NCBI GenBank assembly: GCA_963978905.1 | Contig: OZ022261.1 | Location: 32,596,102 to 32,660,101, forward strand | From: Trichostrongylus colubriformis | Lineage: Eukaryota; Nematoda; Chromadorea; Rhabditida; Trichostrongylidae | Direction: 5' to 3' | Length of the DNA: 64,000 bases | Part shown: in pieces, positions 11,032-21,929 of the stretch | Layout of the letters: the number at the start of each line of letters is the position of its first letter | How positions within the stretch are numbered: position 1 is the first letter of the stretch | The notes under the pieces: model-generated | Told to the model about the DNA's origin: nothing | The model's database searches: none | The model's input: only the letters and a program-made list of their open reading frames with translations | Made by a program: the position numbers and the translations under genes

Positions 11032-11125
11032 CGGAGGGACGAGAAAACTCATCGGCGTGCGCACGCGACACGTGTTGGATGACGTCACAGCCCCCGCGCG
11101 GCGTCACGGCTGTAGATGGGGAGCG

Positions 11126-11375
11126 CCATCTACCGGGTGTGTGCCATCAGGACAGAAAATTCGTGTTGCGGCGTCGGCATGCGACGCGATGGTGCGAGGT
11201 ATGCGCGCGCTTTTGGATGGGATCTCAAGCTATAATGACGCTCCATGCCTTATTTTAGGAGTAATCGCTTTATGACTTAACTAGTACGCCGTCTCTATCT
11301 CGCACAATTTCGTCGTTCTTCGAACGCGGCCACGCGGTTTTCTGTGCTAATGACACACGCCCGTCAGCTAGCTAC
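11126..11375. repeat. GC-rich palindromic MITE-like repeat
   Basis: GTGTGTGCCATCAGGACAGA on the left pairs with TCTGTGCTAATGACACACGC on the right in inverted orientation, with GC-rich arms. Related sequence appears at 36170-36245 (TTTTTCTGTCCTGACGACAC) and less clearly at 35590-35650. The 89-codon ORF over it is a chance frame. Confidence 0.5.
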
Positions 11376-11589
11376 CACTGTGCTGCAATGACGAGACACT
11401 AGTGATAGTTCGCTTAATGAGTGAGACTTTATCACCTTTTTTAGTTTGCAATGGATGATACTGGTGCTTAAGAAAAGCTGCCTTTCCACTGAAGAAGAGG
11501 CACACCATGTGATAAATCAGATTAGTGGCTTATTTTCTTGGGGTTGGTACTTGAATATCTGCTCAGGCTGCAAGTTTGTTGCGGCTGAA

Positions 11590-11865
11590 AGGGTGCACCT
11601 TCACGATGTTGTGCCTTCTTAAACACAATCAAGCCACGCCCACTCAACTATATCACGCCTGGCCTTGGACGAACAAATCTCCAACATGGAGCACACGTAG
11701 AGAACGCAACTTGCGATAACAGAATATAATTCGATGATCAGCCATTTCGAGCATGAAAGCAGGTTCCACACTGGGAACTCACTCCTTCGAGGCCAGGAGT
11801 CATTTGGTTGGGTGGGCGTGGCTTGGTTGTGTTCAGCAGGCACAACAACGTGAGGGCGCACCATG
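11590..11865. repeat. palindromic MITE
   Basis: The left arm (GGGTGCACCTTCACGATGTT, then ACAATCAAGCCACGCCCACT) is mirrored by the right arm (GGGTGGGCGTGGCTTGGTTG, then ACAACGTGAGGGCGCACC). The arms are about 65 bp with a non-repeated centre. The ORFs inside are shadows. Confidence 0.7.
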
Positions 11866-12019
11866 CAACTGCAACGAAGGCGCAGCCTAAGCAGTTACCG
11901 AAGGACCTATTGGTGTACCTTCAATGAAGTGTAAAAGAAAAATAATTTATCGTCATATGATATAAAAGAATAGCTCAGGGTAGATGAATAGTGACACACG
12001 TAGGGTGATATGAGCTACA

Positions 12020-13641
12020 CCAGTTGGCGGGCGCACACTACTGTGCGCGAAACACCATGTGCGTCAGTAGGTCGGCCTGTATTGCTCTTTTTCTTGAGGA
12101 CAGAGTATTTCAGTGCACACCCAGCCCACCGTGGGCGGAGCTCAAATTAGTCCATGTGTGGTCTTCACTTCTTGTCCCATGCTCTACCCATCCAAACTTG
12201 TCCCCATCTCCACAGGTCGTTTTTCATGTAACGTCAAAGCTCCGCCCACCAATTTAAATGCTACGTCCACTGTGCCCTGCATTCTTTCCTGACCTTCAGA
12301 AACTCATCCCTGACCTTGATCCATCTTCTCCCTATGTTTGGGGCACATTCGAACCCAATCAACAATTTTTGAACATTCCACGACGGCCCCGCCCATTATG
12401 GGCGGAGCTTAACTTGGTCCATGTGTGGTCTTTACTTAGTGTCCCATGCCCTACCCATACCGCATTTGTCCCCATCTCCACAGGTCGTTTTTCATGTAAC
12501 GTCAAAGCTCCGCCCACCAATTTAAATGCTACGCCCACTGTGCCCTGCATTCTTTCCTGACCTTCAGAAACTCATCCCTGACCTTGATCCATCTTCTCCC
12601 TATGTTTGGGGCACATTCGAACCCAATCAACAATTTTTGAACATTCCACGACGGCCCCGCCCATTATGGGCGGAGCTTAACTTGGTCCATGTGTGGTCTT
12701 TACTTAGTGTCCCATGCCCTACCCATACCACATTTGTCCCCATCTCCACAGGTCGTTTTTCATGTAACGTCCATACTCCGCCCACCAATTTAAATGCTAC
12801 GCCCACTGTGCCCTGCATTCTTTCCTGACCTTCAGAAACTCATCCCTGACCTTGATCCATCTTCTCCCTATGTTTGGGGCACATTCGAACCCAATCAACA
12901 ATTTTTGAACATTCCACGACGGCCCCGCCCATTATGGGCGGAGCTTAACTTGGTCCATGTGTGGTCTTTACTTAGTGTCCCATGCCCCACCCATACCACA
13001 TTTGTCCCCATCTCCACAGGTCGTTTTTCATGTAACGTCCAAGCTCCGCCCACCAATTTAAATGCTCCGCCCACTGTGCCCTGCATTCTTTCCTGACCTT
13101 CAGAAACTCATCCCTGACCTTGATCCATCTTCTCCCTATGTTTGGGGCACATTCGAACCCAATCAACAATTTTTGAAGATTCCACGACGGCCCCGCCCAT
13201 TATGGGCGGAGCTTAACTTGGTCCATGTGTGGTCTTTACTTAGTGTCCCATGCCCTACCCATACCGCATTTGTGCCCATCTCCACAGGTCGTTTTTCATG
13301 TAACGTCCAAGCTCCGCCCACCACTTTAAATGCCCCGCCCACTGTGCCCTGCATTCTTTCCTGACCTTTAGAAACTCATCCCTGACCTAAATCCATCTTC
13401 TCCCTACGTTAGGAGCACGTTCGAACGTAATCAACATTTTCGGGCTGAAAGCCAAACATTCCAGTGCACGCCCCGCCCCCGTGGGCGGAGCTTAATTTGG
13501 TCCATGTGTGGTCTTTACTTCCTGTCCCATGCCCTACCCATACCACACTTGGCCCCATCTGCACAGGTCGTTTTTCATATGATACCTAATTTCGTGACAG
13601 ACGGAGGGACAGACGCCTTAGCGCTTTATATATAGTAGGGA
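12020..13641 (-). mobile_element. Helitron-like non-autonomous element carrying a 268-bp tandem array
   Basis: Read on the minus strand it begins TCCCTACTATATATAAAG (5' TC end at 13641). It ends with a hairpin (GCGCACAGTAGTGTGCGC) 11 nt before CTGG followed by T (12023-12020). TC...hairpin-CTRR|T is the Helitron signature. A second copy at 59173-59733 shares both ends. The interior is a tandem array and encodes no Rep/helicase. Confidence 0.7.
12110..13600. repeat. 268-bp tandem repeat, about 5-6 units
   Basis: Identical landmarks recur at exactly 268-bp spacing (12258, 12526, 12794, 13062), with diverged edge units on both sides. Four full units differ at only a few positions. Each unit contains the 17-nt perfect palindrome CCGCCCATTATGGGCGG. 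The repeated 100-codon frames on + and 63-codon frames on - are by-products of the unit length (268 = 3x89+1, so each copy reads in a new frame) and are not genes. Confidence 0.95.
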
Positions 13642-15020
13642 AAATACTGTAATTCATATCATGGAAATGGCATGGGCGGTTTCTTTTATAGGGAATGTAA
13701 CCCAAGCTATCATTCCGCGCTTTCTATCACTGTTCAAGCAGATGCCGAGCACTCCCTGGTGGCGGCGCTGCCCTTCGCACGAAAAGCGCAGCACACAAAC
13801 AAAATCAGAGGCATTTTTGTAAGCCACCCACTCGCTTTCGCCTCACATATGGTGCACTGAAAGTCCTTCAGTCTTATAGGATGGTCGCGTGGCCTCATCT
13901 ATCCCTCCCGGATCTTTGATGTTTATACTACTTCACATTTTTCGATGCTTACACGCGTTTCAAAGTCTTTCACATAATCAGGAAAAATATTTGTGTTGAG
14001 AATTAGAGTTCATGCCTCGTCTCGTCTCAAATGGGACTAGCAACCTTAAAATCAAGGCGAAAAATTTTCACATTATAGGCGCTTAGTTTACATAACGAAA
14101 TAGCTAGGAATGTAGACCCTCATGGTACTTCGACGCACTTCAAGCGATATATAGTTGAAATACAAAGCGAATATACGATTTTCTAGTTCCTTGAGGTTCC
14201 ACGAGTTCACGTGGTCTTTGTTGCAAGATGCGTACATGCTGTGTTATATACCAAGGCTGTAATTTTTTTATTATTGCTTAACCATTTGTTCATATCATAT
14301 AGTTCTGTGTTCTGTTTCTTAAATGATTTTTCTGCCTTTGCCTTAGCAGCGTAATCAAGATAAACATCAACTTCGAAATACCATGTTTCCTTGTAAATGG
14401 GCCTTTTGCTGCTTTATAATCTTTCTACAAGTCGATATTATCAAGTGTCCCAACATTTCGTTGGCATGTTTTTTTGTGATATATTCACTTTCTCCCTTGT
14501 CAGTTTTTGAAATTTCACCATTTAATCTAAAAGTGTGGTGACAATGTGAGGCTCCGAAATTTATTCCAAAAAATCCAAAAAGTTCCACGAAAATATTGCA
14601 AAGAAATTCAAACCTCTTGACGGACTTTCGACGCCTAGCGCCTTCTCAACCTTGAAATAGAGGATTTATTTTATTGTGTTTATTTACAGTTTTTGAGAAT
14701 AGCCAGTAGGTATGCACCCCAATTATTCACTGCTGTCACGTAGCTTATCCATTCGTCAACCATCTACGGTAGTAAATTAGCTACGGTTTGTTTTTTATCT
14801 TAATACTGCTTTATTACTATTACATATACACTATGTACCATTTTATTTTAGTGTTTTATTGGACCATTAGACAGCGCTTTCATTCAGTTTCTCGCATCTG
14901 CCTTTACTACCTTTGCTTTGATGTTTACGGTTGCTTCACGAGAACTTCACTTGTTTACGGTCCTTGCTAGCCATATCGGGTTTCCGTTTTGTATAGACAG
15001 ATGCTGGAACACAAGTTACA
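13642..15020. other. no firm gene; one exon-like minus frame
   Basis: At 14395-14548 the minus strand has an acceptor (CACACTTTTAG) and an open frame LNGEISKTDKGESEYITKKH...STCRKIIKQQKAHLQGN ending near a GTATTT donor. No family was recognised. Otherwise the interval is AT-rich with no repeats that I see. Confidence 0.2.
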
Positions 15021-15021
15021 G

Positions 15022-15033
15022 TTACATTTTCAG
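15022..15033 (+). promoter_or_regulatory. likely trans- or cis-splice acceptor 5 nt upstream of the PLA2-like start codon
   Basis: TTACATTTTCAG ends five bases before the ATG at 15039. This fits the nematode UUUUCAG acceptor and would suit spliced-leader addition directly upstream of the start. It supports 15039 as the initiator. Confidence 0.5.
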
Positions 15034-15038
15034 GTGTT

Positions 15039-16053
15039 ATGCGATTAGACCTCATATCATTACTGGTAACCCTGTACATGGCTAGAACGAGTGCATGGCA
15101 ATGTGGTATAGGACCTATCAGCAGTGCTATTTCGTATGCGATTGCATTCCCATCAGATTCAGTAGGTATGAACCGGAGGTATATCGTCTAAACTTTTTTA
15201 CTTTGAAAATCATGTTATATTTACTTCTGTGCCTTCGACTGCGCGTCTCCCGTACTGTTATGTCTCTGAGGCCGCGTTCATACTCAGCGCACCGGCGGCG
15301 CGGCTTCTAAATCATGTGCCCGCAGCCGACGATGGCGGCACTCTGGTGACGCGCCCCGTTCATAAAACATTTGACCTAACCATACTACAGTATGATGATC
15401 GTGGCGAAAGCCTACGAATTCGGATTCGAATCTTGGCATAATGGCGAACTATTTGAATTTCGCAGTCGAATTCGTGGACTCTCGCACGATCTTCATAATG
15501 CAGATGGTTAGGTCAAGCGTTTGTAAACAGAGCACGTCACCAAAGTGCTGCCGGCGCCGAAGTGCAATGTATGAACGCAGCCTGATTGGGCATGCCAAGC
15601 CGTATCGCAATGGGCGCGATTGCTGACGGGCAATGCATGAAGTGCGTACTCAAAGATGTCACTGCATGCCATGAAAAACGGGTGAAATTCAGTTATATAT
15701 TAACTCTATTTGTTCAGCTCGAATCATGCTTACAGTCTGAAGAGCTTTCAGTTTCTACGATACAAGAACGAAACTTCTTTTTAGAGGTCGACAAGTGCTG
15801 CTCTGAGCATGACACTCTCATAGATAATCTCCACATGTCACGAGAAGAAGCCGATCGTCTATTCTGTCAATGCTTAGCTACTAAGGACAGATGGTTTGTA
15901 CCATTTCTTTGCACTTTGCTTTAGCGCTGTTTTTTTTTGTTTAAATTTGACAGCTGTCGAGGTCGAATAGTGCTGGACAGTTCATCATACACGTTTCCCG
16001 ACGATTTCGCTAACTTCGAATTTAATTGGGAAATTTGTCAAACGTTTCTCTGA
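15039..16053 (+). CDS. secreted phospholipase A2-like protein (122 aa, 3 exons)
   Basis: Exons 15039-15165, 15752-15893 and 15954-16053 join in phase (369 nt, TGA at 16051-16053). All introns are GT-AG (GTATGA...CTTTCAG; GTTTGT...TTGACAG). The first residues, MRLDLISLLVTLYMARTSA, form a signal peptide. Next comes WQCGIGPISSAIS, resembling the CGxG calcium loop of sPLA2s, then EVDKCCSEHDTLID with the CC..HD active-site histidine and aspartate, then REEADRLFCQCLATKDRCC. Eight cysteines remain. PLA2s hydrolyse the sn-2 acyl bond of phospholipids. The usual cysteine after HD (HDxCY) and its partner before FCxCL are both replaced (HDTLI; READRLFC), so one disulfide has been lost as a pair and activity is uncertain. 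The protein would be extracellular. A MITE sits in intron 1. The family call rests on motifs, not a search. Confidence 0.78.
15270..15582. repeat. MITE with GGCYGCGTTCATAC ends, in intron 1 of the PLA2-like gene
   Basis: GGCCGCGTTCATACTCAGCG at the left and TGCAATGTATGAACGCAGCC at the right are inverted. Inner blocks (CATTTGACCTAACC / GGTTAGGTCAAGCG) also pair. Shorter relatives lie at 19470, 24426 and 36463. The ORFs inside are shadows. Confidence 0.75.
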
Positions 16054-16583
16054 GTGGAGACACTGAACTTTTTCTCTAAGTCCGCCAGTTCCACATGCAC
16101 GTGCATACTATTTCTCGCCGTTATCGCCGATGAATACAAGGAAAGTCCATGCTAGAGCACCAGCAAAGCACAGAGGAGACGCTGCGATTTATGAGGATTA
16201 GTCCATGGTTGGGATCTTCGTGGGAATCCTTCCGCTTCATTTTCATAGGGCTTGCATGATCCAGCTGATGTGGCCGGGCCTATGCGCAAATGAGGCGTTT
16301 TTACACAAAACGATTACGATGATCGTGCTTGGTGGTTCGCATTATCCCTGTGTGAAACAGTTTTTTGGCCAGAAATTCGGAACACTAGGATGGATTGGAA
16401 TAGTGATAAATTTTTTTTACAAAAAAAGCCCACAACATGACGATGGTATATAAACATACTTGACGCAGATGCCTTTGAAAGCAGATGTACGTAGCAGGTG
16501 CCAAATGAGAGCTTCTGCTCAGCAAGGGACAATGACTTCCCTTCTGTAGAATGTATAGGAATCCAACTATTCACGGAATTTAA
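16054..16583. other. downstream of the PLA2-like gene, nothing further seen
   Basis: The 3' UTR should lie here, but I see no clear AATAAA close behind the stop. Short ORFs at 16205-16453 (+) and 16314-16589 (-) show no features. Confidence 0.35.
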
Positions 16584-17062
16584 AGGCACATTTCACGATA
16601 ATTTTCATGCCTTGTTGCGCTCCCTAAAGACTGTGGGAGTGCTAAAGAACACAAGTGTGAAGAAGAAACGGCGAAACTTTCCGAAAACCTTGAAAACGAA
16701 GTGTTTCTCACCTTTGGATTCGACGAGTTTGCAGCTCAAAAGCAAGTAATATTCGGGCAAGTTTTTACGCGATAATGTCCGATAAGGTTGTTTTTACAAT
16801 GGGAGTATTTCCTATCATTTCTTATCGCTGTCCATATCATGCTTCTCATGCACGTAAAAGCCACCGCTTACCAGCTGATTTAATCGAAGATGGGTGTGGG
16901 CCATCTTGAAACGGCGGCCGTCATCTTATTTACATGTTCCTTACGCGTTGAGCACCCACCCTTGCGCCGTGATGACGGCATACGCTTTGCCCTTGTGGAA
17001 GGGGCTGTCTACTCGTTGATGGAATCAGGATACTGATATTATCGTGAACTGTGCCTTTAACG
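16584..17062. repeat. TTAA-flanked MITE with AGGCACATTTCACGATAA ends
   Basis: TTTAAAGGCACATTTCACGA at the left is mirrored by ATCGTGAACTGTGCCTTTAA at the right. TTAA (or TA) may be the target duplication. The ends resemble those of the 43987 and 54826 elements (AAAGGCACATTCCGCGA). Confidence 0.6.
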
Positions 17063-17824
17063 AAATTCCGTCGAATTCCCGATTTTGCTAAAACATGTTC
17101 CATGAGGTAATGCAATCCCCTTACTGAAATCATAGTGGTTACCTTCTTGGTCTGAGATCTACACTTACAATGTAATAGTAATGTAGGCTCAGAAAAACCT
17201 CTACAACTCCACTCTGAGAATCGTTTGACAGATTTTGAAAGTTCGTTTGGGATCAGCGTCAGAAGCGCGCCGAGCAATGTGTGTCTCATCTTAAATGACT
17301 GCTTAAAACTAAGATCTTTACCTCGTTGGCCGAGAATTGCTTTTCACGAGTTGAGGTTTAGACTTTTGGTGAGTCACCAGAGCTGCGCAGCAGCATATCA
17401 ACTCGGGACACAACTACACACACACACACACACACACAGACCCTTCCATTATTTAGTGGGCACTGCAGTAATTGAATTCTCATTACTTTTGTATCTTTCC
17501 CGCTTCTTATTGACAACCGTACTTTATGGGAAAAGTCACAACCTCTTTGTTCGTGTCTATGCTAAACGTCACACATGTTTATCTTTCTCATTTGATCTTC
17601 GTCCTGGTAGCAGAGTAGAACAGATTTCGAGGCGACTGACATCGGCTGGTCGCTTCTCACCTTTCGGTTCGGCCACAGACTGGCCCAGACTAGCGGACTC
17701 GCCAATAAGCTGTCATCAAGGGAAAAGTTCCAGTGCTCAACTCAAAGTCAAAAAAGAGTCAATCACTTTTTCGTAGCAACTTATGCCTATGCTCATAGAG
17801 AACGCTTACAAAAAGGCAGTGAAA
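17063..17824. repeat. (CA)n microsatellite at 17415-17438 in an otherwise unassigned stretch
   Basis: A pure CA run of about 12 units is visible. The 183-codon + ORF spanning 17225-17776 runs through it and has no domain, so I do not call it a gene. A 49-nt minus exon-like piece at 17661-17709 (LIGESASLGQSVAEPK, between GATGACAG and GTGAGA) is noted but unsupported. Confidence 0.6.
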
Positions 17825-17826
17825 TA

Positions 17827-18750
17827 TTAGGTTGGTGCAATTGAAATTGCCGTTTGCCACAGCTATTCTTCAAATCAACATATCTCATGACCAAATAAAG
17901 TTTATCAGTCAAAATAAGACCCTTTACATTCTACACATCTTTCCCAACGAGAAACAAGTTTGCTCATACCGCTAGCATAAAAATCAAGATTCTTGGAAGC
18001 AATGAAATCCTCGAAAGCAGATCGAGCAGCTCCTTGATTGCTGAAGACCTTCTCCTTCAGGAAATTGTCGAGATGTCTGAAGAAATGGTAGTCCGTGGGG
18101 GAGAGGTCTGGGGAGTAGGCTGGGTGTGGTAGGGTTTCGTAACCTAGCTCGTTTAGCTTTTCCAAGGTCATGCGAGAGATGTGTGGTCTCGCGTTGTCGT
18201 GTAGGAGTATGGGTCCCTTTCGATTAGTTAAGCTTTTTGGTTTTTCCGATCTTATGTAAATGCCTAGCCACCGTTGTGTGGTCAACCTCCAAATCCTTAG
18301 CTATCTCTCTAGTTGATCGGCGTGGATCGGCCTCGACGATCTTCTTCAGTTCTTCGTCGTCTATCGCCGAAGGTCGATGCCCTCTTACCTCATCTTCGAA
18401 GCTCTCGCATCCGCTTCGAAATTTCTCAAACCAATGCCGAGCTGTACGGTCGTTGAGCGTTCCTTCTCCAAAAACTTCATTAATATTTCGAGCTGTTTCC
18501 GCTGCGTTGCGACGAAGTTTGAATTCGTAGAACAAAATAGCTCGAACTTGACTTTTTTCCACTAGCATTTCAAAGGTCTGAAAAACGATTAGATGGAGTG
18601 CTTTGAAAAAACAAGTGGCACAGCTGTAAAGGCCGGCTCTCAAGCTTCAAATCGGTATACCACACTAAAGTATCAAACGAAGCGTCTTGGGCAAAGACAC
18701 GTTCTTTTAGAAGGGTGGCCGAAACGGCAATTTCAATTGCACCAACCTAA
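17827..18750 (-). mobile_element. mariner element, internally deleted (924 bp)
   Basis: TA (17825-17826 and 18751-18752) flanks perfect-looking inverted ends TTAGGTTGGTGCAATTGAAA. The transposase is on the minus strand. Full mariners are about 1.3 kb, so roughly 350 bp are missing. The intact ends and TA duplication show it inserted by transposition. Confidence 0.92.
17905..18580 (-). pseudogene. mariner transposase pseudogene, first catalytic Asp deleted
   Basis: The N-terminal part (MLVEKSQVRAILFYEFKLRR; TARHWFEKFRSG; TREIAKDLEVDHTTVARHLH) ends at IGKTKKLN. The C-terminal part resumes in another frame at RKGPILLHDNARPHISRMTL with YSPDLSPTDYHFF and ends near 17905. The missing middle holds the TGDEKW-type motif. 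The second and third catalytic Asp remain, 34 residues apart. Non-functional protein, but its ends could still be mobilised in trans. Confidence 0.9.
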
Positions 18751-18752
18751 TA

Positions 18753-19468
18753 GTATAGGTGCCACCATCGCGTGCGGCGAGCTACGGATGTGAAATATGT
18801 AGCACAAAATACATCTTTTTTTTGTGATTATCATGCTTGTAAGGCAATTTTTTTAGAAGGTGTATTTCAGGTACATTCGTAATGTGGTGAAGCCCTTATT
18901 TTGTACGACTGTTACGCTGTATACGAAATGGTTCGCTTCTAGCCCTGCAAAAGCATCCAATAGCACTTTTATTCCTCGTGGTACCAGATAACTACTAACC
19001 AGGGAGCGTACAATCATGACAGCTTTCAAGGCTGAATACAATCGTACATTAATATTTCTATCTACTGTAATATCCATTTTATTTTACTAAACTGAAATTA
19101 CGAGGTTCATCTATCACTTTCGAATGCTGCTTTTCAATCATATCTGATAAGCTATGTGTTCCAAGAATTTCTGCTCATTGTGCAATCATATCCGCCATGT
19201 CAAATGGATGAATGAAAGATTTTATGATTTTACCGAACGGTTTTGAAGTTATGCTATCGTGAATGAGCTTTGAGATCGAGAGGAGAAGCTGTATGATGAA
19301 ATGGCTACAACTCACATGACTTGTGGATGGAATCTTTCAGAGTTGAGTAGGCATGGTATCGATCATTTTTCAATTTTTGCCATTTGCTTTATACATATAA
19401 GCAAAACCAAAAATACTGAGTCGTTATGCAGTGTCTAGCAACAGCTACATGCTACTCATATTATGTAA
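18753..19468. other. no firm feature; 74-codon minus ORF at 18853-19077
   Basis: The minus ORF reads MDITVDRNINVRLYSALKAV and contains AGLEANHFVYSVTVVQNKG, with acceptor-like TTTTGCAG inside. It looks fairly protein-like, but I recognise no family and cannot delimit it. Confidence 0.2.
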
Positions 19469-19469
19469 A

Positions 19470-19615
19470 GTCGACTTCATACTCTGCGCCCCCGGCGCCA
19501 GGGCGTGGCTGCGTCGTCGCTGCGTCTCCACCCATGCCACTCTGCCTCGCTGCCTGTGAACTCAGCCACGCACTGTCGGTGGCACACCTGCAAGGTATGA
19601 AGGCGAGGTCGACGT
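19470..19615. repeat. short MITE of the TTCATACT family
   Basis: TCGACTTCATACTCTGCGCC at the left and GGTATGAAGGCGAGGTCGA at the right are inverted. The inner GGGCGTGGCTGCGT / CTCAGCCACGCAC arms pair too. The core GCCTCGCTGCCTGTGAAC is shared with the copies at 24426 and 36463. Confidence 0.7.
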
Positions 19616-20545
19616 CGAGACATTGCCTAGAACTCTGGTGGCTACTGTGCAAAGACACGTTTTTTGCCATGGGGTTTCTTATTATGACGATAAATCTGAA
19701 GAAATCACAGGTGGTGAGAATCGAAAAATGATAGGCTGGTCCACTACAGGAGTGATGAGTTGGTACTGTTAGCCTAATACTTTGACTTTCTAGGCTCTTT
19801 TAGTCTCCCAAGCTTTTTAACGAATGCATTTCAACCAACCACGTGACTAATTATTACCGTGCGGCTAGAGAACATATGTACCCCTGTCGGTAAAATGCAT
19901 TAATAAGCAGTAGTACCGTTCACTGGTTGACAGTAACTTCTGAGATGGTTCTCAGGGGAAGCAGTTGATTGGTTCATCAAGCAAATAGATAAATACAGAG
20001 GGATGGATGCCTATTCCAATTCTAGGAAGCTCCTCAACATGTATCACTCTTTCTAAGTGAATTGTATCTGGATATCAATAATGCTTGGACCTCGTGAGAT
20101 ATCGTGTCTAATTCGATATTTCTTTTGTAAAACACAATTTGTAGAGCCTTCAAACATGTGATCAAGCATGCAATCAGACAGAACAAATGAGTAAAGAAGT
20201 TGATGCCGTGCGATTTCGCGGAGCAAGAAATCTGTGCGATAAGCAACAGCGGTCTTTTTTGTATGGTTGCAGCTGGTATGCTAGAGTCTTAATCAACACA
20301 AGCTGAATCATCGTTTCAGTTTTTAGAAAAAATGTAGTGATAACAAAAAAATGCTTTAGGAAGCCACATAGTCAATCAAACCTAAAGAAAGTTCTCAGTG
20401 TGTCCGTGATATTCCCAACTACGCAATGTACCTAATCTATCTTGTTCTTGCTCTCCATGGGCTTCATAGTAATCACTCCACTTTTGGATGATCGATGGAT
20501 TTGGCACACCGGCGCATGGCACATTTCCCAACGGATGATGCTACA
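19616..20545. other. no supported feature
   Basis: Short ORFs only. I see no splice-bounded coding frame, repeat or RNA gene. Confidence 0.35.
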
Positions 20546-20547
20546 TA

Positions 20548-21049
20548 CAGTAGAGCTCAAAAGTATTCGATCAAATGGTTTTTCACTTGGGTTTTTCACT
20601 TGTAACTTTTTTGCGACTGGACCGATCTAAGAGAAAATTTAGTATGTTGTACTTGGAGACACTGCATACCAAATATACTATTTTGGCTCTCAACGGTGTA
20701 AGTTACGGGGTTAAATGCAATTTTTTGTTTTTGCAGTGCCATCTCCAAGCCGTCCCACTGTGCCGCTGTCATCAAAAGTCGTGGTCTTCCTACAAAATAC
20801 TGATGTTCTCTGAGGCTTGCTCGTTCTGTTTTTGTAAAGAAAACCGATTTTCTTGACCAACCCTTTTTCTTTTTTCGGTGGTCTTGTTGTAAATTCTTGT
20901 AAAAAACCATGAAAATTGTCAAGCGGCACTCAAGTAGAAGGAAATGTTGACAACGGGTTCAGGCACCACATATTAAAATTTCGTCAAATTGGTCAAGTAG
21001 AAAAAAAGTTATGACAAAAAGGTGTTTGGCTGAATACTGAGCGCTACTG
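20548..21049. mobile_element. Tc1-like non-autonomous element (502 bp)
   Basis: TA flanks CAGTAGAGCTCAAAAGTATT at the left and its inverted counterpart (TGAATACTGAGCGCTACTG) at the right. CAGT ends with TA target sites are the Tc1 signature. The interior has no convincing transposase. A minus frame with GRPRLLMTAAQWDGLEMAL may be a decayed HTH region. Confidence 0.7.
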
Positions 21050-21129
21050 TACATTGCTACGGAGCCTCCATATTCTTGCAGCAGCCTAGGTTACTCCATA
21101 GGACTGTTGTTAATGGTTGTGTGATGCAT

Positions 21130-21299
21130 TCAGATATGCACTATATGCACTTCCTCCATGTCCAAGCAGAGCTTGCTTCTGTTATCGTCCTGTGCTAGAG
21201 TGTCATCGCGGCAGCTCTGATGCCTCTTTTGACATTAAAAGCGCAGCATTTCAAGCAGTTCAGTTACCGTTCCCTATACGTACCAAAAAGCGACCAGCG
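21130..21299 (+). other. possible terminal exon, unknown protein
   Basis: After GATGCATTCAG a frame reads YALYALPPCPSRACFCYRPV, then SDASFDIKSAAFQAVQLPFP, and ends TAG at 21299. A second open frame follows (AWVENSSTGLILDRKGLHLG, to 21510). No family was recognised. Confidence 0.2.
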
Positions 21300-21929
21300 T
21301 AGGTCATTCCAAATTGCAACACAGGGGCATGCTTGGGTGGAGAATTCCTCAACGGGTCTTATTTTGGATCGAAAGGGACTGCATCTAGGAATTTCTTCGA
21401 GATTCCCTTACGCCCCATCCCATCTTCAAGTTTTTTGTAGCGATGAGGTGGTCCCTGGAGAAAAGGTCATCAATCGACATAAGGAGTATTTTCTGCATGC
21501 GATGCAATAAATCGTGCCGTTAAAGCTCAGCTTTCGGTTTCCGTTTCGGTTGCCTTCGTTGATATTTCTTCTCACTGCTGATCTGCAACTTTATGGAGAT
21601 TCTCCTACGTGTCCAAGCAATTCCTTCTTAAGTTCTTCATCGAAATGCGTTCTTTTCTTGTAACTCTGCGTTGTGAGGGCTTTCTGCCTCATAGATATCG
21701 CTTTGACTTTCTCCTTTCGCTTTTTTTTCCAGACGCCCTCTGCAATTACTTCAAAGATATGTTTAGGACGATTACTGTAACGTGAATTAATCGGTATAAT
21801 CTTTAGAGTAGTTGTTCGCTATAAGAAGCGCTGAGAGAGAGCTCCAGAATCTCGTCGTAGGCACCGGTATGTTTCTCTATTTATCTATTCGTCAGCTTCT
21901 TGTGACCTAATGTTAATTTTCTTCGACAG

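Noticed and set aside
11540..11608. Minus terminal exon after CACCCTTTCAG
   Set aside because: The acceptor belongs to the end of a palindromic MITE (11590-11865), so the signal is probably accidental.
12258..13364. Series of 100-codon + ORFs and 63-codon - ORFs with nearly identical translations
   Set aside because: They are frames of a 268-bp non-coding tandem unit; both strands are equally open and the period is not a multiple of three.
17225..17776. 183-codon + ORF
   Set aside because: It passes through a CA microsatellite, has no domain, and no splice or start context supports it.
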